Source: Chondrilla cf. caribensis
Lineage: Eukaryota > Porifera > Demospongiae > Chondrillida > Chondrillidae
DNA: 64,000 nt
Reading direction: 5' to 3'
NCBI GenBank assembly: GCA_964020155.1
Contig: OZ026556.1
Location: forward strand, 2,775,001 to 2,839,000
The position numbers and the translations under genes are program-made. The notes under the pieces were generated by a model. That model saw only the letters and a program-made list of their open reading frames with translations. It was not told the origin of the DNA and searched no databases. Below are positions 46,494 to 57,095 of this stretch, in pieces. Every line of letters begins with the position of its first letter. Position 1 is the first letter of the stretch.

Positions 46494-47068
46494 TATGGTC
46501 GACCCGGGTGTGGTAAGAGTAATTTCATCACTGCATTGGCCAGGTTGGAATACAGCATATGTGTTCTGAACCTCAGTGATCGTGGACTACCAGACGATAA
46601 ACTCAACTATCTTCTCAGCATTGCCCCTCAACAGAGTGTCATCCTACTGGAGGACATCAATGCTGCCTTTGTCAGTAGAGAAGACCATCCCAGTATGAAG
46701 ACGACATATGACGGTCTGAGTAGGCTCTCTCTGAGTGGTTTTCTGAATGCACTGGATAGAGTAGCCTCCACAGAAGCAAGAATCCTGCTTATGACTAACA
46801 ACTACCTGGAGCGACTTGATCCAGCTGCCCTGATCAGACCAGGACATGTTGACTACAAGCAGTGCATAGACTATGCTACGGCCCACCAGTTGCAGTGTAT
46901 GTATTCCCGCTTCTTTCCTGACCAACCAGAGGAGGCAGCTGTACTGATGTTTGCTGGTGAGGCAGTGGGAGACCCATCAGTCTGGCTCAGGTCCAAGGAT
47001 AATTCATGTTACATAAGAATGATGCTCCAGGTGCTTTAACTAACATTAGCAGGGTTGTGTCCATGTGA
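46494..47068 (+). pseudogene. BCS1L-like AAA ATPase fragment, copy 1
   Basis: BCS1L is a mitochondrial inner-membrane AAA protein that translocates the Rieske subunit into complex III. The frame opens at the P-loop, [17 protein letters not shown] (Arg where GPPGCGKS is usual), then [11 protein letters not shown], Walker [32 protein letters not shown], sensor 1 LLMTNN, and [20 protein letters not shown] with the arginine finger region. Near 46967 it lacks 7 nt present in copy 2, shifting the C-terminal frame, which stops at 47039 instead of 47068. No N-terminal BCS1 domain was found upstream, and there are no introns in a region usually split. Probably a dead fragment or retrocopy. Confidence 0.85.
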
Positions 47069-47561
47069 GCATGCTCAATGTTTTTTATTGATAAAATGTA
47101 GTTTCACACATGCATCATGTATGATGATATCCAATATATATATAATATTATAATAGCTGTACATGTCACTTTTATATACGTACGTACATGATTCATATTT
47201 CAGGGTGATTGTCCCACATGCACCATTCGAATACTGTAACAATAATAACATAATATTATATACTACAAGTAAACAGGTGCATAACATGTTGTGCTGCTCA
47301 GTAAGATGCAACTAGAATAAACAATCATCCAATGCTATCAGTTATGGATAACAAATGGAATCTCACTGCTTGATCCTACAAATAGATACAATTAAAGTAA
47401 CTACATCATCATTTGTCCATGGCCATATATATCATGCAATCAAAATACAGTACAGTATATCTATATAATACGCATACAGAATATGGAATCAGTGAAAACA
47501 ACTATAATATGATTATACCGTGTATACCTGCACTGTCCTATATGTACAAACACTTTACATA

Positions 47562-47562
<1 letters not shown>

Positions 47563-47593
<31 letters not shown>

Positions 47594-47815
47594 GGCAAAT
47601 TTGCATGACTACCAAATAAACTAACCATTCCGAGATGAATTCAGTTCCTTCAGTACATAATATCTCAATTGACCGTGATTCTGAAGGGTTAACTGTAGGG
47701 AGGAGAGGACCCAGGTGAATCACAAGGGCAGCACATTGCATACACTGCATTCACACACACACACCACACATACACACACACACACCACACACACACACAC
47801 GCACACACACACACA
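47563..47815. repeat. CA microsatellites, copy 1
   Basis: Runs of CACACA at 47563-47593 and an interrupted run at 47752-47815; homologous tracts in copy 2 at 57384-57410 and 57566-57618 have different lengths. Confidence 0.9.
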
Positions 47816-48416
47816 ACTAATATCACAACCTCAGCTTGACTTGTCTGGATAGGTGTGAACCAAATCAATTAATTGGGAGAAAGCTTCTGAAATATGCCTC
47901 GCATCTCACCACCCACACAGCAACAGACATGTGCTCCTCTTCAGCAATGTAGGAGAACGGAGAACCACAGGGACACTGGAATCCAACAACCACATCACTG
48001 ATATCGTGGTTGTGTTCTCCGAATGTCACACGTTTCTTCTGACACCTTCCTCATTGACGTCTTCACCAATTCCAGGACTTCACGGTATCAGTATTCGTGG
48101 GTCATTTCCATTACATCACAGGGATGAGGGGGGAGGAACGACTCCTGAAACGTTACGGCTACTTTAACTCTGTTCAGGCACCCCATCAGGAGAATCTGAT
48201 GTTCTTCTATAGGAACTTGACTGATGTACAAGTGCTTTCTGTTGGAAGGACATCCAAAGGACCTTCGGCTAGTTCCATGACTACTCTACAGAAGACACCT
48301 TGGAGGAGGTAAGTGTACTCCTCTGCTGAATGATTTTTTGATCTTCAAGGAGACGCACAGAATGGACACACTTGGTGTGTGTGGAGGTGGCTACTGTGAG
48401 GGGAGAGCTCTATTCA

Positions 48417-48943
48417 GGGGGGTTGAATCATTATTATCAATTTGACAACAATGGATACAAAGAAACAAACAGTCCTAGAACTCAAGATTTGGTCTATAGA
48501 AAAAGACATTTACTTGGCAAGGACACTAATATTGATGATATTGGACAGTAAATACAATTAACGTTGAAGTACACATATACAGAATTTGATACGGTGAATT
48601 TTATAATATAATGAAATAATATTGTATAATAATATTGAATGTAAGAAATATATAAAATGAGAGTGGTTACAGGGTAAAAGATTTTTAGTCAAGTCCAAAG
48701 ATTACAGTGCCGTGCGTCAAATATTCTCTTACTGGACATAATAATGTCGGATGATGTTTGATCAAGCATTTGTCGAGTCGTTATCTTGGAAGTTTGGGCA
48801 ATCGCTGCCAGGCAAGATGGTAAATCAGGCCTGTAGTGGCCGAGGCATCCAATTTCAATTGGTATCAGAGTAGCCTTGTATCCTAGCTGGTGTAAATCAC
48901 AAATGAGTGATTGGTAGTTAGATTTTGATTTTTTAAAGTCAAG
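48417..48943 (-). pseudogene. Retroelement fragment inserted in duplication copy 1
   Basis: Copy 2 is uninterrupted at this point (near 58212). The minus-strand frame at the upper end of the insertion carries DLHQLGYKATLIPIEIGCLG, HYRPDLPSCL and SSKRIFDARHCNLW, which I recognise as the C-terminal tail of a LINE-type RT (VPIEVGCLGH...RIFNAR-SLW pattern). The lower part is AT-rich 3' UTR with AATAAT runs. Truncated. Confidence 0.65.
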
Positions 48944-49175
48944 TATGGACAAGTCAGAAAACACGGAATAACAGACCCCGTCGGCAGTTCGGGGTCACTT
49001 TACCTTTTTATTCGCTTTTCTTTTCCTGTACTGATTGCGATGATGTATTTCAAATTGCTGTATCGCGTTGTATTCGGATGTTACGATGTAATTTTCGATC
49101 GCGTTTGTTATGCGTTCCGATGATCTTATAACGTATTCGCCAACACGGCAACGCAGTGAATTTCGATCAATATTC

Positions 49176-49222
49176 TGACGTCATTATGGCGCGAAATTCG
49201 AAGTGTCCAGCGGGTATATAAG
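49176..49222 (+). promoter_or_regulatory. CRE plus TATA module, copy 1
   Basis: A perfect CRE (TGACGTCA, 49176-49183) lies 31 bases before TATATAAG (49215-49222), then GAGCGGCAAATCTGTGATTC. The same arrangement occurs in copy 2 (58449-58456 and 58494-58501). In copy 1 the TATA part is repeated at 49409-49416. Spacing suggests a polymerase II core promoter, possibly of a retroelement LTR or an unannotated gene. Confidence 0.4.
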
Positions 49223-49256
49223 GAGCGGCAAATCTGTGATTCTGCACATTCGCACA

Positions 49257-49258
<2 letters not shown>

Positions 49259-49292
<34 letters not shown>

Positions 49293-49309
49293 TGTGTGTG
49301 TGTGTGTGG

Positions 49310-49362
<53 letters not shown>

Positions 49363-49633
49363 CGTGTGTGCATGCATGTGTGTGTTGGTAGCATAATGTT
49401 TTTGCGGGTATATAAGAAGCGGTAAATCTGTGATTCTGCACATTCGCACATTTGTGTGTGTGTGTGGGTGTGGGTGTGGGTGTGGGTATGTGTGTGTGTG
49501 TGTGTGTGTGTGCGTGTGTGTGTGTGTGGGTATGTGTGTGCATGTGTGTGTGTGCATGTGTGTATGTGTGCGTGTGTGCATGCGTGTGTTGGTAGCAAAA
49601 TGTTTTTGCATGTGTGTGTGTGTGTGTGTGTTG
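49259..49633. repeat. TG microsatellite, copy 1, with internal tandem duplication
   Basis: Long TG runs with TATG, GGTATG and GCATG interruptions. The unit GGGTATATAAG...GCACATTCGCACATTTG plus TG run occurs twice (from about 49212 and 49406). Long open frames on both strands here are artefacts of the dinucleotide repeat. Confidence 0.9.
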
Positions 49634-49647
49634 GTCTCTAATCTCAG

Positions 49648-49761
49648 CAGGCCTCGGCACGTGACCTGTGGCTCCTCAAGGATGCCGGAGTGATGTCAGG
49701 GAAAGTGTCCGGCTCTGTACCACCTCATGGAGTGGTCATGTACAAACTTACTCCAAAATGA
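49648..49761 (+). CDS. Alpha-galactosidase (GH27) last exon
   Basis: After an acceptor TCTAATCTCAG (or CAG three bases on, a NAGNAG site) the frame reads ARDLWLLKDAGVMSGKVSGS then VPPHGVVMYKLTP and a stop. This matches the C-terminal beta-sandwich end of GH27 alpha-galactosidases (RDLW...G...G..S..VPPHGVVM-K/R-L). The intron before it contains the TG microsatellite. The preceding exons were not found in the window, while a first exon of the same family lies 464 bases downstream. Possibly the tail of a tandem paralogue cut off by the segmental duplication. Confidence 0.65.
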   Translation, partial: QASARDLWLLKDAGVMSGKVSGSVPPHGVVMYKLTPK

Positions 49762-50224
49762 GTGGCCATAGATGGCTCAAAGGAACCTTAGGATCCTTTG
49801 CTGGTAGTACTGTTAACCATAGGTATGCACACATAACAATTGAAGCTGGCTGATTATACATGCATACATGAATCTTGTGCTGTACCTGTTGTCGCAATAA
49901 TCATTATAGGTGTGAGAATGTTATAATAACGTGAAATCTAACTGCATGAACAAAACTTGGAGGAGCACTGTCATTGTCTCCAAAGCTCGAAATAATTTAT
50001 CCGATATGTATTTGTGTGTTTATTTTCCGTTTAATTTGTTTAATAATTGTATATTCATTGAAAAATTGTTACCACACTCAATACATGTTACAAGGGAGTT
50101 CTCGATTATGCATTCTAAGCATGTCATGTGATTCGAACGCGCCAGATATCTCACGAGAGGGAGCTAGTGGTCTGAACACGTGATTATTGGGAGACTGCGG
50201 TATTACTCGTTCTGTGGAAAAGTC

Positions 50225-50383
50225 ATGGATAGTTTCCTTGTTTTCTTGGTCTTCTCAGTGCTAAGCGGCACTCAATCGTTGAATAATGGGTTAGCTAGGA
50301 CCCCGCAAATGGGTTGGAATTCCTGGAACCACTTCCACTGTGGAGTGAATGACGGCGTGATCCGTGGTGCTGCTGATGCTATG
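50225..50383 (+). CDS. Alpha-galactosidase (GH27) first exon with signal peptide
   Basis: The enzyme removes terminal alpha-galactose (or alpha-GalNAc) from glycoconjugates in lysosomes or outside the cell. The exon encodes a signal peptide (MDSFLVFLVFSVLSGTQSL) and the hallmark start of mature GH27 proteins, GLARTPQMGWNSWNHFHC, followed by GVNDGVIRGAADAM. It ends in phase 0 at ATG|GTGAGT. I found none of the next conserved blocks (DDCW, GLYSDAG, DYLKYDNC) downstream. In their place lie a Tigger element and copy 2 of the segmental duplication, so the gene appears interrupted or the exons are very distant. Confidence 0.85.
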
Positions 50384-51107
50384 GTGAGTAACCACTTCGT
50401 GTGGTTTGCTTGGATACTGGCAATCGTGAGTTGGTTGTATGAGGACAAATGAGTTGGCTGGTATACCATAGATACTACAACCTCGGGATTGGAAACTCTC
50501 AGTATTGTGTATTAAATATGTGTTAATTGTACGGTATGCCTTATATAATAATTGCTGATGAAGTCATACTTCCGGTGTGCGAGGACCGTTACGATCTGCA
50601 TATTAAATGAGAAGACGATCGTATCAATAAATTGATCTACTGTATTGTCAGGAGCGAATGTAGAGACTAACTTTGTAGACTAAATTTATCTACTGATGTT
50701 ATACAATGGCGTAGGCTACTGTATAACGGTACTTCGGCCTATAACTATTTGTTATTCGAAGAGAACGAATAAATATAGACACTTTTACCACTGTAAAACA
50801 CTTTACGCCTTTCAAGATACATGCTCAGCTTCAAATCGGTAATATTTAGAAAGAACACATCACATGCCGTGGCCTGCTGTACAACATTTGTACCTAAAAG
50901 CTTTCAGTGACTTACAGTACTCCCAATTGTAGTCATTTACCTTGTTTACCTTGCGACAGTTTGCGATTCGTGCGCTTCCTCAAGTACCTCGTGTTTGGTA
51001 TCGTTCGATTCGGCGATTTCCACTGCGTGGCCTGGTCAGCCATTTTTTCAGCTGTCGTGCTTCCGTTCCCGGAAAATTGAACCTGAATATGGCCAGAAAC
51101 TCTAATA

Positions 51108-53597
51108 CAGTGAAACCTGTCCAATCCGACACCTCTCTAAACCGACAAATGCTTAAACCGACACCAAATTTCAAGCACGGACACTTTTTCAATACAAAAT
51201 GACCTGCCTAATCCGACAAATGCCTAATCCGAAAACCGACATTGCTTTTGAAGTCCCCAGAACAAAAAATACCTCTACAGTCCGACAATTTTTCAGATAC
51301 AGAGTAAATTCGTTCGATTGTTTCTGCATTCATCAACCGTCGAGCTTGCGGGCGCCATGTTCTTTAATTACGCAATACAACTGAACGGTATCCCCAAACG
51401 TATGACGCAATAATCGGACCCTGGTGTAACGGGTCACGCGCGGAAACTTATCCTCATGTAGGTTGTAAAATGAGGTGATAAAGTATAATCATTAATAATA
51501 ATGGCAAAAAGGAGTCAAAGAAATTTCGTTAGAAGACAAGATTGTTCTTATCAGAGCAAGTGAAGCAAAGCCAAAACCCACGCAGCAGCAGCTGAGCACC
51601 CAGTTTGGAATTGGAAGAACAACAGTGAGTGATATTTTGAAAAAGAGGAAACACTATGAAGAAGCCTGGGAGGAGAATGTTTTTGCCAAGCGCCGACGTA
51701 TCTCGAAGAACCATGAAGCAGATTCCTTGAACGACATGGTTTTCTCTTTCTTCAACCAAGCACGGGCCAAAAACATCCCCATCAGTGGACCTCTACTGCA
51801 AAAGAAAGCATTGCAATATGCAGAAGAGCTTGAGATGTCTGACTTCAAGGCAAGTAATGGATGGCTATCCGCTTGGAAAAAACACTATAACATCAAGCAA
51901 TTGAAGATTTCTGGAGAGAGTGCTGATGTAGACAGCTCTGTTGTGGAGGATTTTAAGAGCAGACTTCCTGGCATCATGTCTGGTTTCCACCCTGATGACG
52001 TATTCAACTGTGATGAGACAGGATTGTTTTTCCGGGCCCTACCTGATAAGACTCTTGCACAGAGGACACAGAATGTGAAAGGGGGAAAGCAAAGCAAAGA
52101 GCGATTAACGGTTCTACTTTGTTGCAGTGCTACAGGAGAAAAATTGAAGCCACTGGTAATTGGGAAGGCTGAGAGGCCTCGGGCATTCAAGGGAATCAAG
52201 TTGGATCAGCTCCAAGTCCAGTGGAAGGCCAACAACAAGGCCTGGATGAACAAATCCTGCTTCAATGAGTGGCTCCGAAACCTCAACTTGAAGATGAAGA
52301 TGCACAAGAGAAGAATCCTACTCTTCATGGACAATGTGTCTAGTCATGTTGCCAGTGATGTTTCTTTGTCAAATGTTGTTGTTAAATTTTTGCCAGCAAA
52401 CACTACATCTTGTTTGCAGCCCCTTGATGCAGGAATCATCAAAGCATTCAAGATACACTTTCGGAAGCGCCTACTAAACCATGTTGTTTCGCGTATGGAT
52501 GAATGCAGCTCTGCATCAGAGCTTTCCAAGCAGGTGAATGTGCTCCATGCTGTCAACTGGATTGCCAGCAACTGGAGGGATTTGGAACCATCAACCATAA
52601 TGAAGTGCTTTGCTCACTGCGGATTCACTTGGAGTAACATTCAGTTGCCTGAAGCTGATGATCCTGTTGATACACTGCGAGCTACTGTACAACAACTTCT
52701 AGACACTGCTAGCTGTAATGGTGGTATGGAGGTCAATATGACTTCTGAAGAGTACTCTACTGTAGATGAACAGATGCCAACAGAAAATGAAGATATTTGG
52801 GAGAAATCTACCTCATGCAGCCAATCCACAAAAGATGATGATGATGATGATGATGATGACGACAATGACGATGACACTTTGATGCAAGTGGATCCATCCC
52901 CACCCACAACAACAGAGGCTCTGGCCTATTTATCACGATTGGCATTGTATTTCCAGCATAATGACCAAGAGTGCCTCACACTTGTGGACAAAATGACACA
53001 AGTTGTTGAAAAAAGGTTTCTATGGTAACGTATGCTATAATATTATAGTGACCTGCATGCAGCATCTATATAAAATGACACCTCGATCATGACCATGTGT
53101 ACAGATCCCACCATTAGCTATAGCACCTATAGGGTATGGTATATTGATTTTAATTTATACAATGGAATTCATGGTCGTTCAGGATATATACCTAGATAAT
53201 TACAATTTATACATGCAATACTTATGAGTATTATAGTATTTTATATTATTTGTACTACGTCATATCCTAGATCTTGATATGCAAGATCTATTTGCGAGGT
53301 TCTGAACTTTGTTCACAACTAGTATTATTTGTATATAGCATATACAAATAATATAAAAGGCGTATATATAGATTGACAGTGAAGGACAAGTTGTCCGTGT
53401 TACTCTAAGCGCCCCATAGCGTTTCTTTGTCCGCTTCCGGGCGCTTTATGTGACGGTCTAGTAGGCCGGACTGGATCGCAGTTTCTCCCTATCGTCTTCA
53501 TCGGCTGGATCATCTCGGACTGAGGGGGACCTGTGGATGTGATAATTTGCTCGTATTGTATGAAATCCAGGTGTGGCGGATTAACGAGTATTTACTG
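51108..53597 (+). mobile_element. Tigger/pogo DNA transposon, nearly intact
   Basis: The left end TA-CAGTGAAACCTGTCCAATCC and the right end, inverted, TA-CAGTAAATACTCGTTAATCC. Both abut TA. Internal AATCCGACA motifs repeat at the left end. It carries one long transposase ORF (51501-53028). Length 2490 bp is normal for Tigger-like elements. The right TIR is diverged, so the boundary is slightly less certain. Confidence 0.8.
51501..53028 (+). CDS. Tigger-like transposase (CENP-B/jerky type), one frameshift after the start
   Basis: Order: CENP-B N-type HTH (LEDKIVLIRASEAKP, TQFGIGRTTVSDILKKR); CENP-B-type DNA-binding domain (ILKKRKHY to WLSAWKKHYNIKQ); DDE core with FNCDETGLFFRALP (first Asp), ILLFMDNVSSH (second Asp), CLQPLDAGIIKAFK (third Asp, 31 residues on). 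A run of ten aspartates sits in the C-terminal tail, which ends MTQVVEKRFLW. The frame is open from 51502 to 53028, but its only upstream ATG (51501) is one base out of frame: a single extra base near 51510-51516 separates ATGGCAAAAAGG from the HTH. Translation could begin at the internal ATG 51625, losing much of the HTH. Probably very recently inactivated. Confidence 0.9.
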
Positions 53598-54494
53598 TAC
53601 CCTATGTTACCCACAGTGTGTTCACCAATTTCCTGCCTTGTTCTCACACAATTAATCCCAATAATGAAACCTATCTGGTGACCTGTGCTACGTAAATGAC
53701 TTGTGTAATAACTTTATATGTACAATTCTTCATTTGATCCTACTTCCCCCAAACCAGGATACGAGTACCTACACGTACTACCCACTGGATGTACATATGA
53801 ATGAATAGTTGTCATGTGTACACATGCCATGTTTGACCCACAAACTAGTTACATTACCTTTAGAGTACAAAAGTATTCAAGTAGCTTGTGCGTATTATTG
53901 GACTCGTCACGTTTACATTAGCACGAGATTCAGGGTTGAGTAGCGCAGTCGGTTGGAACATTAGTGTTGAGTTGGGCAGTCCGTTGGAACACATACTTAT
54001 GTATGTACGTACAAACGTTGTACTCTGATCCAATTTTAGTACATTCTGCATGTGATGTGCTATGTATGTACGTATGTACATCTGTACAGTTTTATTGTGT
54101 GCAACAGTAGCATGTTATTGCATAGAACTGTACAATATCATTGTGTACAAATGTATGAACTTTGTCACTATGTACAGTTGTAACATGTCATTCTGTACGA
54201 CTGCATCATATTGTTATGTACATACAACTGGACTTTTCCACTTTGTACAGCAGTGACATAGGTACGTATGTGTACTTTATTATAGTCAAATATGTACTGG
54301 CTCGTGCACACAGGTAATTTTATAGTTCTCTAACATGATGACAAATGTAGCTGTTTACCTGAGTTTTTACTACATTGTGTTTGCCTGTGTTCACCCAGGT
54401 GTGTTTGCTTGTATTCACCATTGTTATTTCAACCTTTGTTCAGCATGGTCATTTCTGCATCTAGTCTAATCAATGCATATTCACTTCATCTAAT
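53598..54494. other. Intergenic between the Tigger element and duplication copy 2
   Basis: Rich in TATGTACGTA and TGTACA motifs. No coding content recognised. Confidence 0.5.
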
Positions 54495-55100
54495 GTTCAG
54501 TCCTAGATGATTATAGAAGCAGGTGTGGTAGTTATTAAAGTTTTGTTTGGAAATCAACCTGCCTGGGGTGAAAGGAGAAAAGGGAAAAACTGGCAGCCAT
54601 GGGGCTTGAACCCAGTATTAGCCAGTATTTACTCAAGTAGTTCATATGTATCTAAATGTACATGTTTGTCTGTGTTCACCCAGGTTGTTTGTCTATTGGA
54701 TATTGAACATATGTAAACATTCCCAAGAAGTCCTGTTACTAGGCATGTTAAAACAAACACCAAAACATACATGGCTGCTTTGGTCCTATAGTGGAATACT
54801 TTGCCTTAGCATCACATATAATCGTCTATACTTCCTGATTGCATTGTCTGAAATCATTTTATTGCTTGCCTTTATTGCTTCAACAACTTACAATAACTGC
54901 ATTCTTCTGGGTTCCAGCTTAATTGTGACTGTGTTTGACTATGTTCTTCTTTTGGTAGGCTGTGTTCACTTAACTGTTTTATAAAACAGAAGAACACAAG
55001 GAATCAGTGTTGATTCCCCTGTGTGCTATAGTGCTTACCAGGGTGTTTTATTTTTTTTCCTATGTTCCCCTGAAAAATGGTTGTTTAGGAATATTAAGGC

Positions 55101-55595
55101 TATGGTTGACCCGGGTGTGGCAAGAGTAATTTCATCACTGCATTGGCCAGGTTGGAATACAGCATATGTGTTCTGAACCTCAGCGATTGTGGACTATCAG
55201 ACAATAAACTCAACTATCTTCTCAGCATTGCCCCTCAACAGAGTGTCATCCTACTGGAGGACATCAATGCTGCCTTTGTCAGTAGAGAAGACCATCCCAG
55301 TATGAAGACGACATATGACACCTACCTGGAGCGACTTGATCCAGCTGCCCTGATCAGACCAGGACATGTTGACTACAAGCAGTGCATAGACTATGCTACG
55401 GCCCACCAGTTGCAGTGTATGTACTCCCGCTTCTTTCCTGACCAACCAGAGGAGGCAGCTGTACTGATGTTTGCTGGTGAGGCAGTGAGTATCGGGAGAC
55501 CCATCAGTCTGGCTCAGGTCCAAGGATACTTCATGTTACATAAGAATGATGCTCCAGGTGCTTTAACTAACATTAGCAGGGTTGTGTCAATGTGA
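55101..55595 (+). pseudogene. BCS1L-like AAA ATPase fragment, copy 2
   Basis: Same sequence as copy 1 but differently damaged. The P-loop codon CGA is TGA (55107-55109), a stop inside the Walker A motif. An in-frame 87-bp deletion removes the segment from [10 protein letters not shown] to the sensor-1 LLMTNN. The C-terminus is intact here: [20 protein letters not shown], matching ISPAQVQGYFMLYKNDPVG of human BCS1L, then a stop at 55593. It cannot be an active ATPase. Confidence 0.85.
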
Positions 55596-56199
55596 GCATG
55601 CTCAATGTTTTTTATTGATAAAATGTAGTTTCACACATGCATCATGTACATATGATGATATCCATTGTCACTTCAGTAAAAACCTTACTCCAATCTCATT
55701 AATATTATTGTTATGATTACAGTCTACTCTAATTTTAATACTTTATATCATGTCAGTATTGTCATAGATACTCGGTGTTCAAGTATCTATAGTATTGTGC
55801 TGGTCATATCAATATAATAATTATTATATAAGAACATATGCATGCAAATGTATAAAAATTATTGTATATATATATACATAATATTATAATAGCTGTACAT
55901 GTCACTTTTATTTACGTACGTACATGATTCATATTTCAGGATGATTGTCCCACATGCACCATTCGAATACTGTGACAATAATAACATAATATTATATACT
56001 ACAAGTAAACAGGTGCATAACATGTTGTGCTGTAAGATGCAACTAGAATAAACAATCATCCAATGCTATCAGTTATGGATAACGAATGGAATCTCACTGC
56101 TTGATCCTACAAATAATATATACAATTAAAGTAACTACATCATCATTTGTCCATGGCCATATATATCATGCAATCAAAATACAGTACAGTATGTAATAG

Positions 56200-56256
56200 T
56201 TATTATATAGGGAGCTGTGCAATATAGAGCCATTGCACAGCTCCCTATAATAATAA
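56200..56256. repeat. 24-bp-arm hairpin
   Basis: TATAGGGAGCTGTGCAAT and its inverse with TTATTA-type outer bases around an 8-base loop. It lies at the very edge of the private insertion. Confidence 0.85.
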
Positions 56257-56274
56257 CTTGCTTGTTGTAGGCAC

Positions 56275-56700
56275 TTATTCGTATGGCAAACTTTGCAATT
56301 CTTCCCAACGGGATTGATGCGGCAGCTTCTCCAGCTTTCTTAATATCGAAAATTCAGGGTCGCCGAAAAGATTAATTGCTTTATCCGGCCGGCCCGGTGA
56401 GTCGTATGTGGCGCTGAAGGCCAAGAAGCAGTTAATGGATCGTACGCGGGGGTATTCCTTGCCGTCCTGCCTTCTCACTTGAAATTAATTCGGGCAAAGA
56501 GACCTGCAAGCTTCTCGAGCTTCTCACCATCAAAGAAGAATTTGAACGTTTTCTCAGGAGGAACGTTCTCTTTGTTAGCCTTTCCTTTTAGAGCCGATAG
56601 GTCGGTCGTTTTAAGAACGCTAAAGAAGCTGGAGCTGCGATCCAGTGGGCAAGGATTGCACAGTTTGCCATTCGTAGAAATAGAAAGAGGTTTATTAGCG
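56275..56700 (-). pseudogene. Unrecognised coding-like fragment
   Basis: Higher GC than its flanks and protein-like composition on the minus strand. The first part (to 56479) contains SVLKTTDLSALKGKANKENV, then KTFKFFFDGEKLEKLAGLFA and ends at a stop. After a frame change comes RVRSINCFLAFSATYDSPG, then DPEFSILRKLEKL and RWEELQSLPYE before a stop at 56275. I do not recognise the family. Likely one ORF broken once. Confidence 0.35.
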
Positions 56701-56711
56701 CTATGAATGTA

Positions 56712-57095
56712 TACCGTATGGCGGAAAAATTTCGCGAGGAGAAATTTTCGCTATTTTCGCGAATGGCTCAAATTCGCGAAATTTTAAGCGCGAAAATTTG
56801 TTTGCGCGAAATTTACCCTGAGAGCAGATCTCCTTATAGATATGATATCCCCTCACGGAACGTAGAATCGAAAACGTTCCTCCTGCCATAGGATCCCACC
56901 GATCGCCATAGTACCGTTGGCACCGTGATCAGCCATTTAACGATACACGTGAACGACTATGATGTCAATGAACAGAGAAAACGTGAACAAAACGCACAAT
57001 CACAGGCAGCGAGTCGCGAAATTATAACCGCGAAAATGCATTTTCAGTGCGAATTCGCGAAATTTTCTTCCGCGAAATTTTCCCTCCCTACGGTA
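56712..57095. mobile_element. MITE with TACCGTA ends and CGCGAAATTT inner repeats
   Basis: Left TACCGTATGGCGGAAAAATT, right end inverted TACCGTAGGGAGGGAAAATT. Both are followed inward by TTCGCG/CGCGAAATTTT repeats. 384 bp, no ORF of interest. Confidence 0.85.

Larger units (their letters stand above)
45889..49420 (+). repeat. Segmental duplication, copy 1
   Basis: Collinear with 54495-58560 at near identity outside indels: start CAGTCCTAGATGATTATAGA, the BCS1L fragment, CA microsatellites, the CRE/TATA module and the TG microsatellite. Only 1-2 substitutions per 100 bases are seen in the first 600 bases, so the duplication is recent. This copy has a private retroelement insertion at 48417-48943. 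Confidence 0.9.

Noticed and set aside
48000..48310. Open frames with a good donor (GAG|GTAAGT near 48309), present in both copies
   Set aside because: No acceptor-bounded frame carries recognisable protein sequence, and the donor frame has an upstream stop; kept only as unexplained duplicated DNA.
49126..49693. Six overlapping long frames rich in HTHTHT or VCVCVC
   Set aside because: Products of the TG/CA microsatellite; no start context or conservation expected.
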